DNA of 22,426 bases. Origin: an uncultured Polyangiaceae bacterium (GTDB lineage Bacteria > Myxococcota_A > Polyangia > Polyangiales > Houyiibacteriaceae). Each line of letters starts with the position of its first letter. Within the stretch, counting starts at the first letter, position 1. Of this stretch, positions 6,869 to 15,395 are shown in pieces. The notes beneath the pieces are model-generated. The model was not told the DNA's origin and made no database searches. It saw nothing but the letters and a program-made list of their open reading frames with translations. The stretch covers positions 1 to 22,426 of the forward strand of contig CAMYMX010000006.1 in the NCBI GenBank assembly GCA_947259605.1, in the 5' to 3' direction. Both the position numbers and the translations under genes were made by a program.

Positions 6869-8332
6869 ATGACAGCGTATGAGCCGGTGATTGGCCTCGA
6901 AGTGCACGCCCAAATGCGTTCACGAACGAAGCTGTTTTGTGGGTGTCCGACGGAGTACGGGGCGCCCCCGAACGAGCACACATGTCCAGTATGTCTGGCC
7001 CTCCCGGGCGCCTTGCCGGTGCCCAACGAAAAGGCGATCGAGCTCGCCGTCCAGGCGGGGCTGGCGCTCGAATGCGAGGTCGAGACCCATAGCGTCTTCG
7101 CGCGGAAAAACTACTTCTACCCCGACCTTCCCAAGGGCTATCAGATCTCGCAGTTCGAGCTACCCCTCAACGGCGCGGGGCACCTCGACATCGAAGTCGA
7201 TGGAGAGACCAAGCGCATTGGAATTACCCGTATTCACGTCGAAGAGGACGCGGCGAAGAACATCCACGGCACCGGATCGACCGCGGTCACGATCGTCGAT
7301 TTCAACCGAGGCGGCACGCCGTTGATCGAAATCGTCAGCGACCCCGACTTGCGAAGCTCCGAGGAGGCAGAGGCCTACCTTCGCAAGCTGCGCGACCTTC
7401 TGATGTTCATCGGCGTCAACGATGGAAACCTCGAAGAGGGGTCGTTTCGCTGTGATGCCAACGTGTCGATACGCCCCGTTGGCCAAGAGGAGCTCGGCAC
7501 GCGCGCGGAGCTCAAGAACATCAACTCGTTTCGATTCGTGAAGAAGGCGATCGAGCATGAGATCGCGCGCCAAGAAGGCGTGCTTCAGAGCGGCGGAACC
7601 GTCGTGCAGGAAACCCGCACCTGGAGCGAAGCCCAGGGCAAGACGATTTCGATGCGCAGCAAAGAAGAGGCGCACGACTATCGCTATTTTCCGGATCCGG
7701 ATCTGCCGCCGGTGGTCGTCACCGAGGAGCGCATCGAAGAGCTTCGCGCGGCGCTCCCGGAGCTCCCAGAAGCCAAGCGGGAGAGGTGGCAAAAGGAGCT
7801 CGGGCTGACCGAATACGACGCAGGCGTCCTTTCCGGTCATCCCGAGATTGCGAAGTACTTCGAGGAGGCCACGCGCGCTTTGTTGGAGCAGTCCGGCACG
7901 AAGGCCAAGGCGGCTGGCAAAAAGGTGGGCAATTTCGTTCAGGCCGAAGTCTTGCGCCACGTGACCACCGACGGGCTCGAGGCGCTGTTCCCCGTCGCGC
8001 CGACCGCGGTCGCCGAGCTTCTCGCCTGCGTCGAAGACGGCACGATCAACGGGAAGATCGCCAAGAAGGTGTTCGCTTCGATGGTGGAGACGGGGACGGG
8101 TCCGAAGGTCATCATCGAGAAGCAGGGCTTGGCGCAGGTCACCGACACCGGCGCCATCGAGGCGGAGGTGAGCCGCATTCTTGAAGCCAGCCCTGCGCAG
8201 GTGGCGCAGTACAAAGACGGCAAGACGAACGTCATCGGCTACTTCGTTGGGCAGGTGATGAAGGCGACCAAGGGCGCTGCGAATCCGAAGGCCGTCAACG
8301 AGATTCTCCGACGGCTGTTGGACGAGCGATGA
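6869..8332 (+). CDS. gatB: Asp-tRNA(Asn)/Glu-tRNA(Gln) amidotransferase subunit B
   Basis: This 487-residue protein has the expected GatB length. GatB phosphorylates the misattached Glu or Asp on tRNA and amidates it with ammonia channelled from GatA. The N-terminus carries the family signature [13 protein letters not shown] and a probable zinc knuckle, C24/C26 (FCGC) and C39/C42 (CPVC). The [17 protein letters not shown] segment and [16 protein letters not shown] (the 'eEDagk' motif) are conserved, as is [17 protein letters not shown]. The C-terminal third is the helical plus YqeY-like tRNA-binding region, ending with [20 protein letters not shown]. It overlaps mtnA by 4 bp (ATGA), so the two genes are translationally coupled. 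No Shine-Dalgarno precedes the ATG. Confidence 0.97.
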   Translation: MTAYEPVIGLEVHAQMRSRTKLFCGCPTEYGAPPNEHTCPVCLALPGALPVPNEKAIELAVQAGLALECEVETHSVFARKNYFYPDLPKGYQISQFELPLNGAGHLDIEVDGETKRIGITRIHVEEDAAKNIHGTGSTAVTIVDFNRGGTPLIEIVSDPDLRSSEEAEAYLRKLRDLLMFIGVNDGNLEEGSFRCDANVSIRPVGQEELGTRAELKNINSFRFVKKAIEHEIARQEGVLQSGGTVVQETRTWSEAQGKTISMRSKEEAHDYRYFPDPDLPPVVVTEERIEELRAALPELPEAKRERWQKELGLTEYDAGVLSGHPEIAKYFEEATRALLEQSGTKAKAAGKKVGNFVQAEVLRHVTTDGLEALFPVAPTAVAELLACVEDGTINGKIAKKVFASMVETGTGPKVIIEKQGLAQVTDTGAIEAEVSRILEASPAQVAQYKDGKTNVIGYFVGQVMKATKGAANPKAVNEILRRLLDER

Positions 8333-9405
8333 CGGGGCGCCTTTCGCGCGCACCCTTGAGCGGCGCCGATTGGTTTGCAGTCGAGTTCGACCCGGCCCGC
8401 CAGGAGGTGGTGATGCTCGACCAGCGCCTCCTGCCGGCGGAGGTCAAGTATCACCGCTACCGCAAGCCAGATGAAGTCGCGCAGGCGATTCGCGAGATGG
8501 TGATTCGCGGGGCGCCTGCGATCGGAGTGGCCGCGGCCTATGCGCTCGCGATGGTTGCGCGCGACGAGCAGGGTGATGCGAAGATGTTTCTGGTAGCCAA
8601 CGGAACCGCTGGGCGGATCCTGAACGGCACGCGACCGACCGCGGTCAACCTCGCCTGGTCGATCGCGAGGATGTCCCGAAAGGCCGGCGAGGTTTGTGAG
8701 CTTCCTCCGGAGGCTCGCTACCAGGGGATGCTCGAAGAGGCCGAGGCGATGCACCGCGAAGACGTCGAAGCATGCCGTGCCATGGGCGCGCTCGGCGCTG
8801 CCGAGATCCCCGATGGCGCGGTGATCCTCACGCACTGTAACGCCGGGGCCCTGGCGACCGGGGGGTATGGCACCGCGCTCGGCGTGATTCGATCCGCGCA
8901 TGCGCAGGGCAAGGGCATCCGCGTGTTGGCCGGCGAAACGCGCCCCTACCTTCAGGGCGCTCGGCTCACCGCATGGGAGCTTCATCAAGACGGGATCCCC
9001 GTCGAGGTGATCACGGACAGCATGGCGGGGCACTTCTTCCAGAAGCGAGAAATACAGTTCGTGGTGGTCGGCAGCGATCGAATCGCAGCCAACTCCGACG
9101 TGGCCAACAAGATCGGTACCTATCCGCTGGCGGTGCTTGCCAATCAACACGAGGTGCCGTTTACGGTCGCGGCGCCGTGGAGCACGGTCGACCTTCGGGC
9201 GCGCTCGGGAGCCGACATTCCTATCGAAGAGCGCTCCCGGGATGAAGTGGCGAGCATTGGCGACACCATGTTGGTCGCCGACGGAGTTCCCTGTCGGCAT
9301 CCGGCGTTCGACATCACGCCAGCGCGCCTCGTCGATGCAATCTACACGGAGCGCGGCGTCATCCGCCCGAAGATCGGCGAGCGTCCAGACGTCCTGCGCG
9401 GCTAG
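8329..9405 (+). CDS. mtnA: S-methyl-5-thioribose-1-phosphate isomerase
   Basis: This 358-residue protein isomerises methylthioribose-1-phosphate to methylthioribulose-1-phosphate in the methionine salvage pathway. Family marks are [21 protein letters not shown] (54-74), [12 protein letters not shown] (99-110), catalytic C170 in [36 protein letters not shown] (203-218), and catalytic D250 in [20 protein letters not shown]. The near relatives eIF2B-alpha and ribose-1,5-bisphosphate isomerase share the fold, but the THCNAG and GTRPTA motifs favour MtnA. It overlaps gatB (ATGA). No other salvage genes (mtnB, C, D, K, N) are visible nearby. Its stop is 1 bp from the stop of the convergent KAS III gene. 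Confidence 0.95.
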   Translation: MTGRLSRAPLSGADWFAVEFDPARQEVVMLDQRLLPAEVKYHRYRKPDEVAQAIREMVIRGAPAIGVAAAYALAMVARDEQGDAKMFLVANGTAGRILNGTRPTAVNLAWSIARMSRKAGEVCELPPEARYQGMLEEAEAMHREDVEACRAMGALGAAEIPDGAVILTHCNAGALATGGYGTALGVIRSAHAQGKGIRVLAGETRPYLQGARLTAWELHQDGIPVEVITDSMAGHFFQKREIQFVVVGSDRIAANSDVANKIGTYPLAVLANQHEVPFTVAAPWSTVDLRARSGADIPIEERSRDEVASIGDTMLVADGVPCRHPAFDITPARLVDAIYTERGVIRPKIGERPDVLRG

Positions 9406-9406
9406 C

Positions 9407-10465
9407 TCAGAGTCGAAGCAGCGCGGCGCCCCAGTTCAAGCCGGCACCAAGGGCGAGAAAGCACAAAAGATCGCCTTCGCGAATGCGGCCCTCACGTCGA
9501 AGCTCGTCGGTGAGGATGCCAATCGTAGCCGCCGAGGTGTTGCCGTAGCGCGCGATGTTTGAAGGGATCTTGTCGGGAGGAATCCGAAGCGAATCGCGGA
9601 CGGCCCGATTGATTCGGTCGTTGGCCTGGTGCGCGATGAAACAGTCGATCTCGTCTTGGGCGACGCCGTGGGTTTCGCACAGCGATTTCACGGTGCGCGA
9701 GAGCGTTTGAACCGCCTTTTTTAGAAGGGAAGGGCCGCGCATCTGCGGAATGTGCTCCTCGGCGAGCAGTGCCTCCGGCGTGATGTAAGGAATGCTTCGA
9801 AAGCCGCAGCCCGGAACGTACAAATGGTCGAAGGAGTTTCCGTCGCTGTGCAGCTCGGCGCCGAGGAAACCGCCGTCCGCGGCCTGGCTTTGCCGGAGCA
9901 CCATCGCAGCGGCGCCGTCCCCGAAGACCACGGCGAGGCCTCGGTGCCGGTTCGCGCGCTCGTAGGCTTCCGGCGAGGCTTGACCCTCGGCTTCGGAACG
10001 CACGAGGTCCCAGTCCGACCAGGGCATGAAGCCGGCGTGAACCTCGGCGCCCACTAGCAGGATGGTCTTTGCAGCGCCGGCGTGGACGAGGGCATTGGCC
10101 AACTGCAATGCGTAAGGGATCGCTGCGCACTGTTGCCGAATGTCGAGCGCCGGGATGCCGGAGATACCGAGCTTCGCGCCGAGAAGTGGGCCCGAGCCAG
10201 GAAAGAAGTGGTCGGGCGTCATGGTGGCGAAGACGATGTAGTCGATGTCTGATGCATCGAGACCGGCATCGTCGAGCGCCTGCTTGGACGCCCCGACGGC
10301 GAGGTCGCTCGGCCCTTGACCGTCACGAGCGAAGTAGCGCTGCTTGATTCCAGTGCGTGCCTCGATCCATTCGTCGCTCGTGTCCATCACGCGGGCGAGG
10401 GCGTCATTCAGCACCGGTTCGCCAGGGAGATGGCGTCCTGTCCCGATGATCGTGACGCCGCTCAT
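9407..10465 (-). CDS. fabH: 3-oxoacyl-ACP synthase III family protein (FabH-like)
   Basis: This 352-residue thiolase-fold condensing enzyme joins an acyl-CoA starter to malonyl-ACP, or performs a related condensation. The Cys-His-Asn triad is intact: C113 in DIRQQCAAIPYAL, H279 in FIAHQANDRIN, and N309 in YGNTSAATI. TSDEWIEARTGIKQR (29-43) is the classic KAS III N-terminal motif. E. coli FabH (317 residues) has its triad at about 112, 244 and 274. Here the Cys is in place but His and Asn are shifted by 35, so the extra residues lie between Cys and His, mostly about 144-176 (AGFMPWSDWD onward) and 218-240. This may be a subfamily with different starter preference and need not be the main FabH. 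The ATG overlaps the lysA stop (ATGA), so translation is coupled to lysA. Confidence 0.9.
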   Translation of the reverse strand: MSGVTIIGTGRHLPGEPVLNDALARVMDTSDEWIEARTGIKQRYFARDGQGPSDLAVGASKQALDDAGLDASDIDYIVFATMTPDHFFPGSGPLLGAKLGISGIPALDIRQQCAAIPYALQLANALVHAGAAKTILLVGAEVHAGFMPWSDWDLVRSEAEGQASPEAYERANRHRGLAVVFGDGAAAMVLRQSQAADGGFLGAELHSDGNSFDHLYVPGCGFRSIPYITPEALLAEEHIPQMRGPSLLKKAVQTLSRTVKSLCETHGVAQDEIDCFIAHQANDRINRAVRDSLRIPPDKIPSNIARYGNTSAATIGILTDELRREGRIREGDLLCFLALGAGLNWGAALLRL

Positions 10466-11757
10466 GCGAGGATCTCGCCTTGCCAGAGGGCTTCTGGACC
10501 ACTGCGGCGGCGCACCAGACGTGAGCGCGAACCGTCGACGAGAACCTCGGGGGGCAGGGGGCGTGCATTGTACATGCTCTGCATCTCCCGTCCGTATGCG
10601 CCGGCTCCTCGAATGGCAAGTAAGTCTCCCTGCTTCACTTCTGGTAGCGGGCGATCCTTCGCAACGAAGTCGCCCGACTCGCAGACGGGTCCAACGACGT
10701 CGACCGAAACGAGATCGGCGCCGGGGTCTGGCTCCGCGATCGGCATGATCGCGTGGTACGCGCCGTAAAGCGCGGGGCGGATGAGCTCGGTCATGGCCGC
10801 GTCGACGATGACGAAGCGGCGATCGCCTTGCATCTTGGTGTACAGAACGCGCGTCAGGAGCACTCCGGCATCACCGACCAGAGCTCTCCCAGGCTCGGTG
10901 ATGATCTCGATCTCCGGGCGCAACATGCCGGAGGCTTCCAGGCCTTCACGGATCGCTTCGCCGAACCGGGCGGCGGGCGGATAGGCGTCGACTTCTTGCC
11001 CGTAGTGCATGGGCCAGCCGCCGCCTACGTCAATCGCGCGCAGCCTCGCCCCTCGGTCGATGCAATGGCCGGCGAAGTTGCCGAGGATTTCGATCGCTTC
11101 GCGGAGCGGCCGTGGGGACGAAAGCTGCGAGCCGATGTGACAGGCGACCACTTCGAGGTCGAGGTGGGGGCTCTCGAGGACACGGGGAACGATCGACTCG
11201 GCGACCGGAATCGCCAGGCCGAACTTCGACTCGCGAAGCCCCGTCGCGATGTAAGGATGGGTCTCGGCGTCGACATCCGGATTGACGCGCAGGCCGATGG
11301 CCAGGGGCCGACCGAGCTCCTCGGCGACGCTTTCGACGACATCGAGCTCTTGGATGTTTTCGACGTGCAGCGCCCGAATGCCGGCGTTTGCGGCCGCCAC
11401 GATTTCCTCGCGCCGCTTGCCGACGCCGCTGTAGACGATGCGATCGGGCGGGAACCCTGCCTTGAGCGCGCGCTGCATCTCTCCTGCAGAGACGATGTCC
11501 GCACCGCAGCCCTGTGCGGCCAGGCGCGCGAGAAGGGACAGATTGCCATTGGCCTTCACGGCGTACGCGATCAGGTGCGGCGCAAAAGCAAGCGCTTCGT
11601 CGATCGAGCGATAGGCTTCGTCGATCGCTGCGCCCGAGTAGACGAACGCAGGCGTGTCGACCTCGTTCGCGATCGATTCCAACGCCACGCCTTCGCAGAC
11701 GAGCGCACCGTCTCGATACGAGAACCACGGCGATTCCGGAATGTGAACGTTGGACAC
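10462..11757 (-). CDS. lysA: Diaminopimelate decarboxylase
   Basis: This 431-residue fold-III PLP enzyme makes L-lysine from meso-diaminopimelate. PLP lysine K68 lies in LIAYAVKANGN. HIGSQL (207-212) and the glycine loop DVGGGWP (243-249) bind the cofactor phosphate; the usual GGG(L/F)G is GGGWP here. EPGRALV (288-294), catalytic C359 in GPVCESGD, and GAGAYG (384-389) complete the active site from the barrel and partner subunit. Related ornithine/arginine decarboxylases and carboxynorspermidine decarboxylase share the fold, but length and the GPxCES motif fit LysA best. The start is GTG (11757-11755), with AAAGGA overlapping the argH stop and 5 bp ahead. It lies 9 bp after argH and overlaps the KAS III gene. 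Confidence 0.93.
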   Translation of the reverse strand: MSNVHIPESPWFSYRDGALVCEGVALESIANEVDTPAFVYSGAAIDEAYRSIDEALAFAPHLIAYAVKANGNLSLLARLAAQGCGADIVSAGEMQRALKAGFPPDRIVYSGVGKRREEIVAAANAGIRALHVENIQELDVVESVAEELGRPLAIGLRVNPDVDAETHPYIATGLRESKFGLAIPVAESIVPRVLESPHLDLEVVACHIGSQLSSPRPLREAIEILGNFAGHCIDRGARLRAIDVGGGWPMHYGQEVDAYPPAARFGEAIREGLEASGMLRPEIEIITEPGRALVGDAGVLLTRVLYTKMQGDRRFVIVDAAMTELIRPALYGAYHAIMPIAEPDPGADLVSVDVVGPVCESGDFVAKDRPLPEVKQGDLLAIRGAGAYGREMQSMYNARPLPPEVLVDGSRSRLVRRRSGPEALWQGEILA

Positions 11758-11766
11758 GGCAGTCCT

Positions 11767-13158
11767 TTATGAGTCCCGGCGCGCCTGCAGTCGACCTCGG
11801 AGCTCGGCGATGGCAGCGGCGACCCGCCCTCGGGCCGGCCCTCCGACCACATCCCGCCGCTCGACCGCGGTTTCCATGTCCAGGGCGTAGAAGATCGTGT
11901 CGTCGAACGCTTCGTGCTCGTCTTGGTAGGCCTCGAGCGGCAGCTCCGGCAGGGTCTTGCCCTCCCGGGCGGCTCTTTGAACCAGCTTGCCCGAGACATG
12001 ATGGGCATCCCGGAACGGCACGCCCCGCAGCGCAAGCCAGTCCGCGACCTCGGTGGCATCCAAAAAGCCAGCCTGAAGGGAAGCCGCCATCCGATCTTTG
12101 TCGAACTTCGCCGAGCCGATCGCGCCGCTCAGGACCGCCAGGCAATCGTGGACCGTGTCGAACGCATCGAAGACCGGGGCCTTATCCTCTTGAAGGTCCC
12201 GGTTGTAGGTGAGCGGAAGCCCCTTGAGCATGACCAAGAGGTTGACGAGGGAGCCGACCACCCGGCCCGTCTTGCCCCGCACCAGCTCGGGCATGTCCGG
12301 ATTCTTTTTCTGCGGCATGATCGACGAGCCGGTGGTGAACGCGTCGCTCATTTGCATGAAGGCAAACTCTTGACTCGACCAGAGCACGAGCTCTTCGGCG
12401 ACCCGCGAAAGGTGAACCGCACAGATGGCGAGCGCGCTCACCGACTCGAGGAGAAAGTCCCGGCTGCTGACCGCGTCGAGTGAATTGCGCATGGCATGGT
12501 CGAAACCGAGCGCCTTGGCCGTTGCGTCTCGGTCGATTGGAAATGTCGTGCCCGCAAGGGCCGCGCTGCCAAGCGGCGATTCATTCATGCGCTTGGCTGC
12601 ATCCAGGAGGCGGCCGCGGTCGCGGTCGAGCATTTCGGCCCAGGCCATGAGGTGATGCGCCAGGCGAATCGGCTGCGCCCTCTGAAGATGCGTGTACCCC
12701 GGCATCAGAAAGTCGAGGTGCCCATCGGCCTTGTCGACCAAAACCTCCAGCAGCGCGTCGATGTCCGCGACGATGTCCGCGCAGGCTTGTCGCGTCCAAA
12801 GCCGCATGTCCGTTGCAACCTGGTCGTTTCGGCTTCGGCCGGTGTGAAGCCGGCCGCCGGCGTCGCCGATCGCGGTCGTCAGCGCGGCCTCGATGTTCAT
12901 GTGGACGTCTTCTTTGCTTTCGTCCCAGTCGAACTCACCTCGTTCAATCGAGGCCCGGATTCTTTCGAGGCCATCGACGATTTTGTCGGCGTCTTGCTTG
13001 GACAAGATGTTCTGGTCGGCGAGCATGCGGACGTGCGCAATGGAGCCGTCGATGTCCTGGGGCCAAAGCCGGACGTCGACATCCACGCTGGCGCTGAAGC
13101 TCGCTGCAATGGCGTCCAGCTCTTTCTCGAACCGTCCGCCCCATGCCTTGTCACTCAT
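11767..13158 (-). CDS. argH: Argininosuccinate lyase
   Basis: This 463-residue member of the aspartase/fumarase superfamily splits argininosuccinate into arginine and fumarate, the last step of arginine synthesis. Signatures are KAWGGRF at the N-terminus, LHTGRSRNDQVATD (104-117), H157 in MPGYTHLQRAQP, and the flexible catalytic loop GSSIMPQKKNPD (277-288), whose QKKNPD distinguishes ArgH from the GKVNP of fumarase. The start ATG is preceded by GGAGAA with suitable spacing. It begins 13 bp after the stop of the P-type ATPase homologue and ends 9 bp before lysA, so the four minus-strand genes look like one transcription unit. Its product fumarate feeds the FumC reaction encoded divergently nearby. 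Confidence 0.96.
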   Translation of the reverse strand: MSDKAWGGRFEKELDAIAASFSASVDVDVRLWPQDIDGSIAHVRMLADQNILSKQDADKIVDGLERIRASIERGEFDWDESKEDVHMNIEAALTTAIGDAGGRLHTGRSRNDQVATDMRLWTRQACADIVADIDALLEVLVDKADGHLDFLMPGYTHLQRAQPIRLAHHLMAWAEMLDRDRGRLLDAAKRMNESPLGSAALAGTTFPIDRDATAKALGFDHAMRNSLDAVSSRDFLLESVSALAICAVHLSRVAEELVLWSSQEFAFMQMSDAFTTGSSIMPQKKNPDMPELVRGKTGRVVGSLVNLLVMLKGLPLTYNRDLQEDKAPVFDAFDTVHDCLAVLSGAIGSAKFDKDRMAASLQAGFLDATEVADWLALRGVPFRDAHHVSGKLVQRAAREGKTLPELPLEAYQDEHEAFDDTIFYALDMETAVERRDVVGGPARGRVAAAIAELRGRLQARRDS

Positions 13159-13171
13159 CGATCGTTCTCCG

Positions 13172-15328
13172 CTATTGCTGCACCGGCACCCGCAGGTCTA
13201 CACGGCGAAGCAGGCGGGAGCCAGCCCGAAGCGTCCAGGCCTCGGTCAATACGGCACCCAGCGCGGCGATGACGGGGGTCATCCAACCGAAAGCGACACC
13301 GAGCACGACCAGAAGGGTGGCCAAGACACAGGCGCCGATGCTCCTCCACGTCGCCCGCCGTGACGCCCGCGCGATCCACAGTGCTCCGGCGGCATCGCGA
13401 ACGTCGTGGCTGGCAACGACCACGCCCCTGTCCTCCAGGGCAGAGCCGACGAGCCGCAGCGAGACCGGAACGTCGGCAGCGGCCAGCACCGGATCGTCTT
13501 CTCCGCCCCGACCGATCGTCGCGGTCACGCCGCCCGTCTCGCGGAGCGCCCGAACCTCTGCCACGCGCTCATGAGGCAGAAGCGGAGCCTTGACGCGCGG
13601 CGAGCCTAGATGTGCCGCGATGCGCTCCACGGTGCGGCGGTCGTCGCCAGAGAGGATGACGACCTCGCACGGCAGGTCTTCGATCCGTTGCACCGCATCG
13701 CGCGCGCCGACGTGCATGGCGTCGAGCACCGCGACCAGCGCTTCGAGCCGGCCGTCGATCGCGATGAAGATTGGGGTCAAGCCTTCGTTCTCGATGTGTT
13801 CGGCGTCGCTGTCCGCCGTGGCGACGCTGATGCCTTCGTCGAGGAGAAGCTGGCGGCGGCCGACGACGACCGGGACCCCATGAGAGGTCACCGCGGTGAC
13901 GCCCAGTCCTGCGCGGACGCGCTGCTTGCGCACGGTGGCCGAGGCGCTTCCGTGCTCCTCTGCGTAGCGTCGAATCGCGCCGGCAATCGGGTGATCTTCG
14001 GCGGCCCGCTCAGCGGCCGCCGCAAGCCCGAGCACGAGCGAAAGCTCTGTCTCGCCGAGCGAATGTGCCTGCTGAACGACCGGCTCGCCCGCGGTGAGGG
14101 AACCTCGAAGGAGAATGGCGGTCGTGCTTGCGCGCCCGGCATCGCGGAGGGCGCGCGAGCTTCCAAAAAACATGCCGCGTCGGGCTGAAGCAAGCGCGCC
14201 GGCGTCCAGGGGCACGTCAAGCGACGCCAGTAGAGCAAGCGTCGGGAGCCCAAGAAGAAAGGTCGCGGCCCCGGCCGGTCCCGCCCAGATCAACACCGCG
14301 ATGCTCGACGGCGCCAACAGCAGCCAGCTCCAGTGGGCGACCGCAAAGCGCAAACGCGACGGCGCGGAGAGCTCTTGCTGCGTGCGTCTGCCGAGCTCGA
14401 CCGCGCGGACGATGCCGCACTCTTGACCCGTGCGGCGAACTCGGACCGTGACGGCGCCCTCGAGAACACGCGTGCCCGCCAGAATGAAGTCACCTTCGGC
14501 GTAGACCCGCGAGCGCGCCGCGTTTGGGAAGCGCAGGGCGAGCCCTGAGCCCTCTTCGATCAACCCATCGGCTGGTGCGAGCTCACCCTCCAGCACGACG
14601 ACGAGGTCTCCTTGGCACAAGCTGGCCGCGGGCACTTCCTCGTACGCGGAGGTCTCGCCGCTGGGGACTCGCGCGCTGCGAGGTAAAGTTTCGCGGAGTG
14701 ACTCCGCAGCGTTTCGCAACGGCGCGGAGAATGATGCGTGGACCCAGCTCCGGATCGAAACCACGGCGGCTGCGACGCTCGCGCCGACGAGTGACCAGCG
14801 TTGTGTCTCCGCGTCTGTGGCCATCAGCGCGGCGACGGCAGCGAGGACGAGGCCGAGCGGCGCGACGACGGTGAGCGAGCGGGTGGCCTGGATGTTGGTG
14901 AGCGGGATGCGCGCGTTCACCGCGGCGCAGAGCACGACCGGGAACGCCCCCAGCCATACGCGCTCGCGGCCCGGGGTCAGGAGGACTAGCGAAAGGGTCA
15001 GCAGAGCAAGGCCGGTCGCTAGAATCGGATCATACTGCCCCCCGCGGCTGGCTTCGCCGTCGGTTCCGGTCGCATCGTCCCGCGTTACGGTCGCTTTTCG
15101 CACGAGATCCGGAATGGACGGGCGCTCGACGCGGGCACGTTCGGAAGGCCGGCCTGCTGGTGCGTCGAACGCTCGATCGCCCAACTGGAAGCGCACCTGG
15201 CACGCCTCGTTACAAAGGAAGCGGGCTCCGTCCTGCAGCCAAACCACGCGACGAGCGCGAAGCGGGTCCACCGCCCGCCCGCAGGCGGGGCAAGGCTGGG
15301 ACGGAAGCTGCGGCCGTACCGGTTGCAT
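13172..15328 (-). CDS. P1B-type ATPase homologue lacking catalytic motifs (putative pseudo-ATPase)
   Basis: This 718-residue uninterrupted protein has the layout of a heavy-metal P-type ATPase but not its chemistry. The N-terminus has a TRASH/YHS-like four-cysteine motif (C13, C16, C39, C43). Hydrophobic helices lie around 103-170, 180-195, 331-370 and 662-699. An actuator-like domain (about 225-310) keeps GELAPADG (248-255) and FILAGT but has no TGE. The transmembrane segment before the P domain has no CPC, SPC or other Cys motif. Where DKTGTLT should be it reads LLRGSLT (406-412), so the phosphorylated Asp is Leu406. The HP motif (H446-P447) and an N-domain GLG (474-476) remain. TGD is SGD (560-562), and GDGxND is GRGGED (606-611). 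ATP-driven transport through a phospho-Asp is therefore not expected. AGGAG (15338-15342) lies 9 bp before the ATG. It heads a minus-strand cluster with argH 13 bp downstream. Confidence 0.85.
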   Translation of the reverse strand: MQPVRPQLPSQPCPACGRAVDPLRARRVVWLQDGARFLCNEACQVRFQLGDRAFDAPAGRPSERARVERPSIPDLVRKATVTRDDATGTDGEASRGGQYDPILATGLALLTLSLVLLTPGRERVWLGAFPVVLCAAVNARIPLTNIQATRSLTVVAPLGLVLAAVAALMATDAETQRWSLVGASVAAAVVSIRSWVHASFSAPLRNAAESLRETLPRSARVPSGETSAYEEVPAASLCQGDLVVVLEGELAPADGLIEEGSGLALRFPNAARSRVYAEGDFILAGTRVLEGAVTVRVRRTGQECGIVRAVELGRRTQQELSAPSRLRFAVAHWSWLLLAPSSIAVLIWAGPAGAATFLLGLPTLALLASLDVPLDAGALASARRGMFFGSSRALRDAGRASTTAILLRGSLTAGEPVVQQAHSLGETELSLVLGLAAAAERAAEDHPIAGAIRRYAEEHGSASATVRKQRVRAGLGVTAVTSHGVPVVVGRRQLLLDEGISVATADSDAEHIENEGLTPIFIAIDGRLEALVAVLDAMHVGARDAVQRIEDLPCEVVILSGDDRRTVERIAAHLGSPRVKAPLLPHERVAEVRALRETGGVTATIGRGGEDDPVLAAADVPVSLRLVGSALEDRGVVVASHDVRDAAGALWIARASRRATWRSIGACVLATLLVVLGVAFGWMTPVIAALGAVLTEAWTLRAGSRLLRRVDLRVPVQQ

Positions 15329-15395
15329 CTATCGGGGCTCCTACGAGGAATCGACATTGGGTCAAGGACGCGGTAAGGGAGCGCCCGGAGGCAAG
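15329..15395. promoter_or_regulatory. Divergent promoter region, pseudo-ATPase / fumC
   Basis: This 67-bp spacer must hold the promoters for the minus-strand ATPase-argH-lysA-KAS III cluster and for fumC. Each gene has a clear Shine-Dalgarno in it: AGGAG on the minus strand (15338-15342) for the ATPase homologue, and CGGAGG (15387-15391 region) for fumC. The space left is so small that the two promoters must overlap. No clear -35/-10 pair was recognised. Confidence 0.45.

Noticed and set aside
7160..9300. Long minus-strand open frames opposite gatB (397 codons) and mtnA (353 codons)
   Set aside because: Both mirror conserved plus-strand enzymes and are rich in Arg/His/Leu without domain patterns, so they are composition artefacts.
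10753..11772. A 339-codon plus-strand open frame opposite lysA
   Set aside because: Antisense to intact diaminopimelate decarboxylase; no independent ribosome site or family resemblance.
14817..15395. An N-terminal extension of fumC of about 190 codons
   Set aside because: The extension overlaps the ATPase homologue antisense and is Arg/Ser-rich. The ATG at 15396 has a good Shine-Dalgarno and gives a standard FumC N-terminus.
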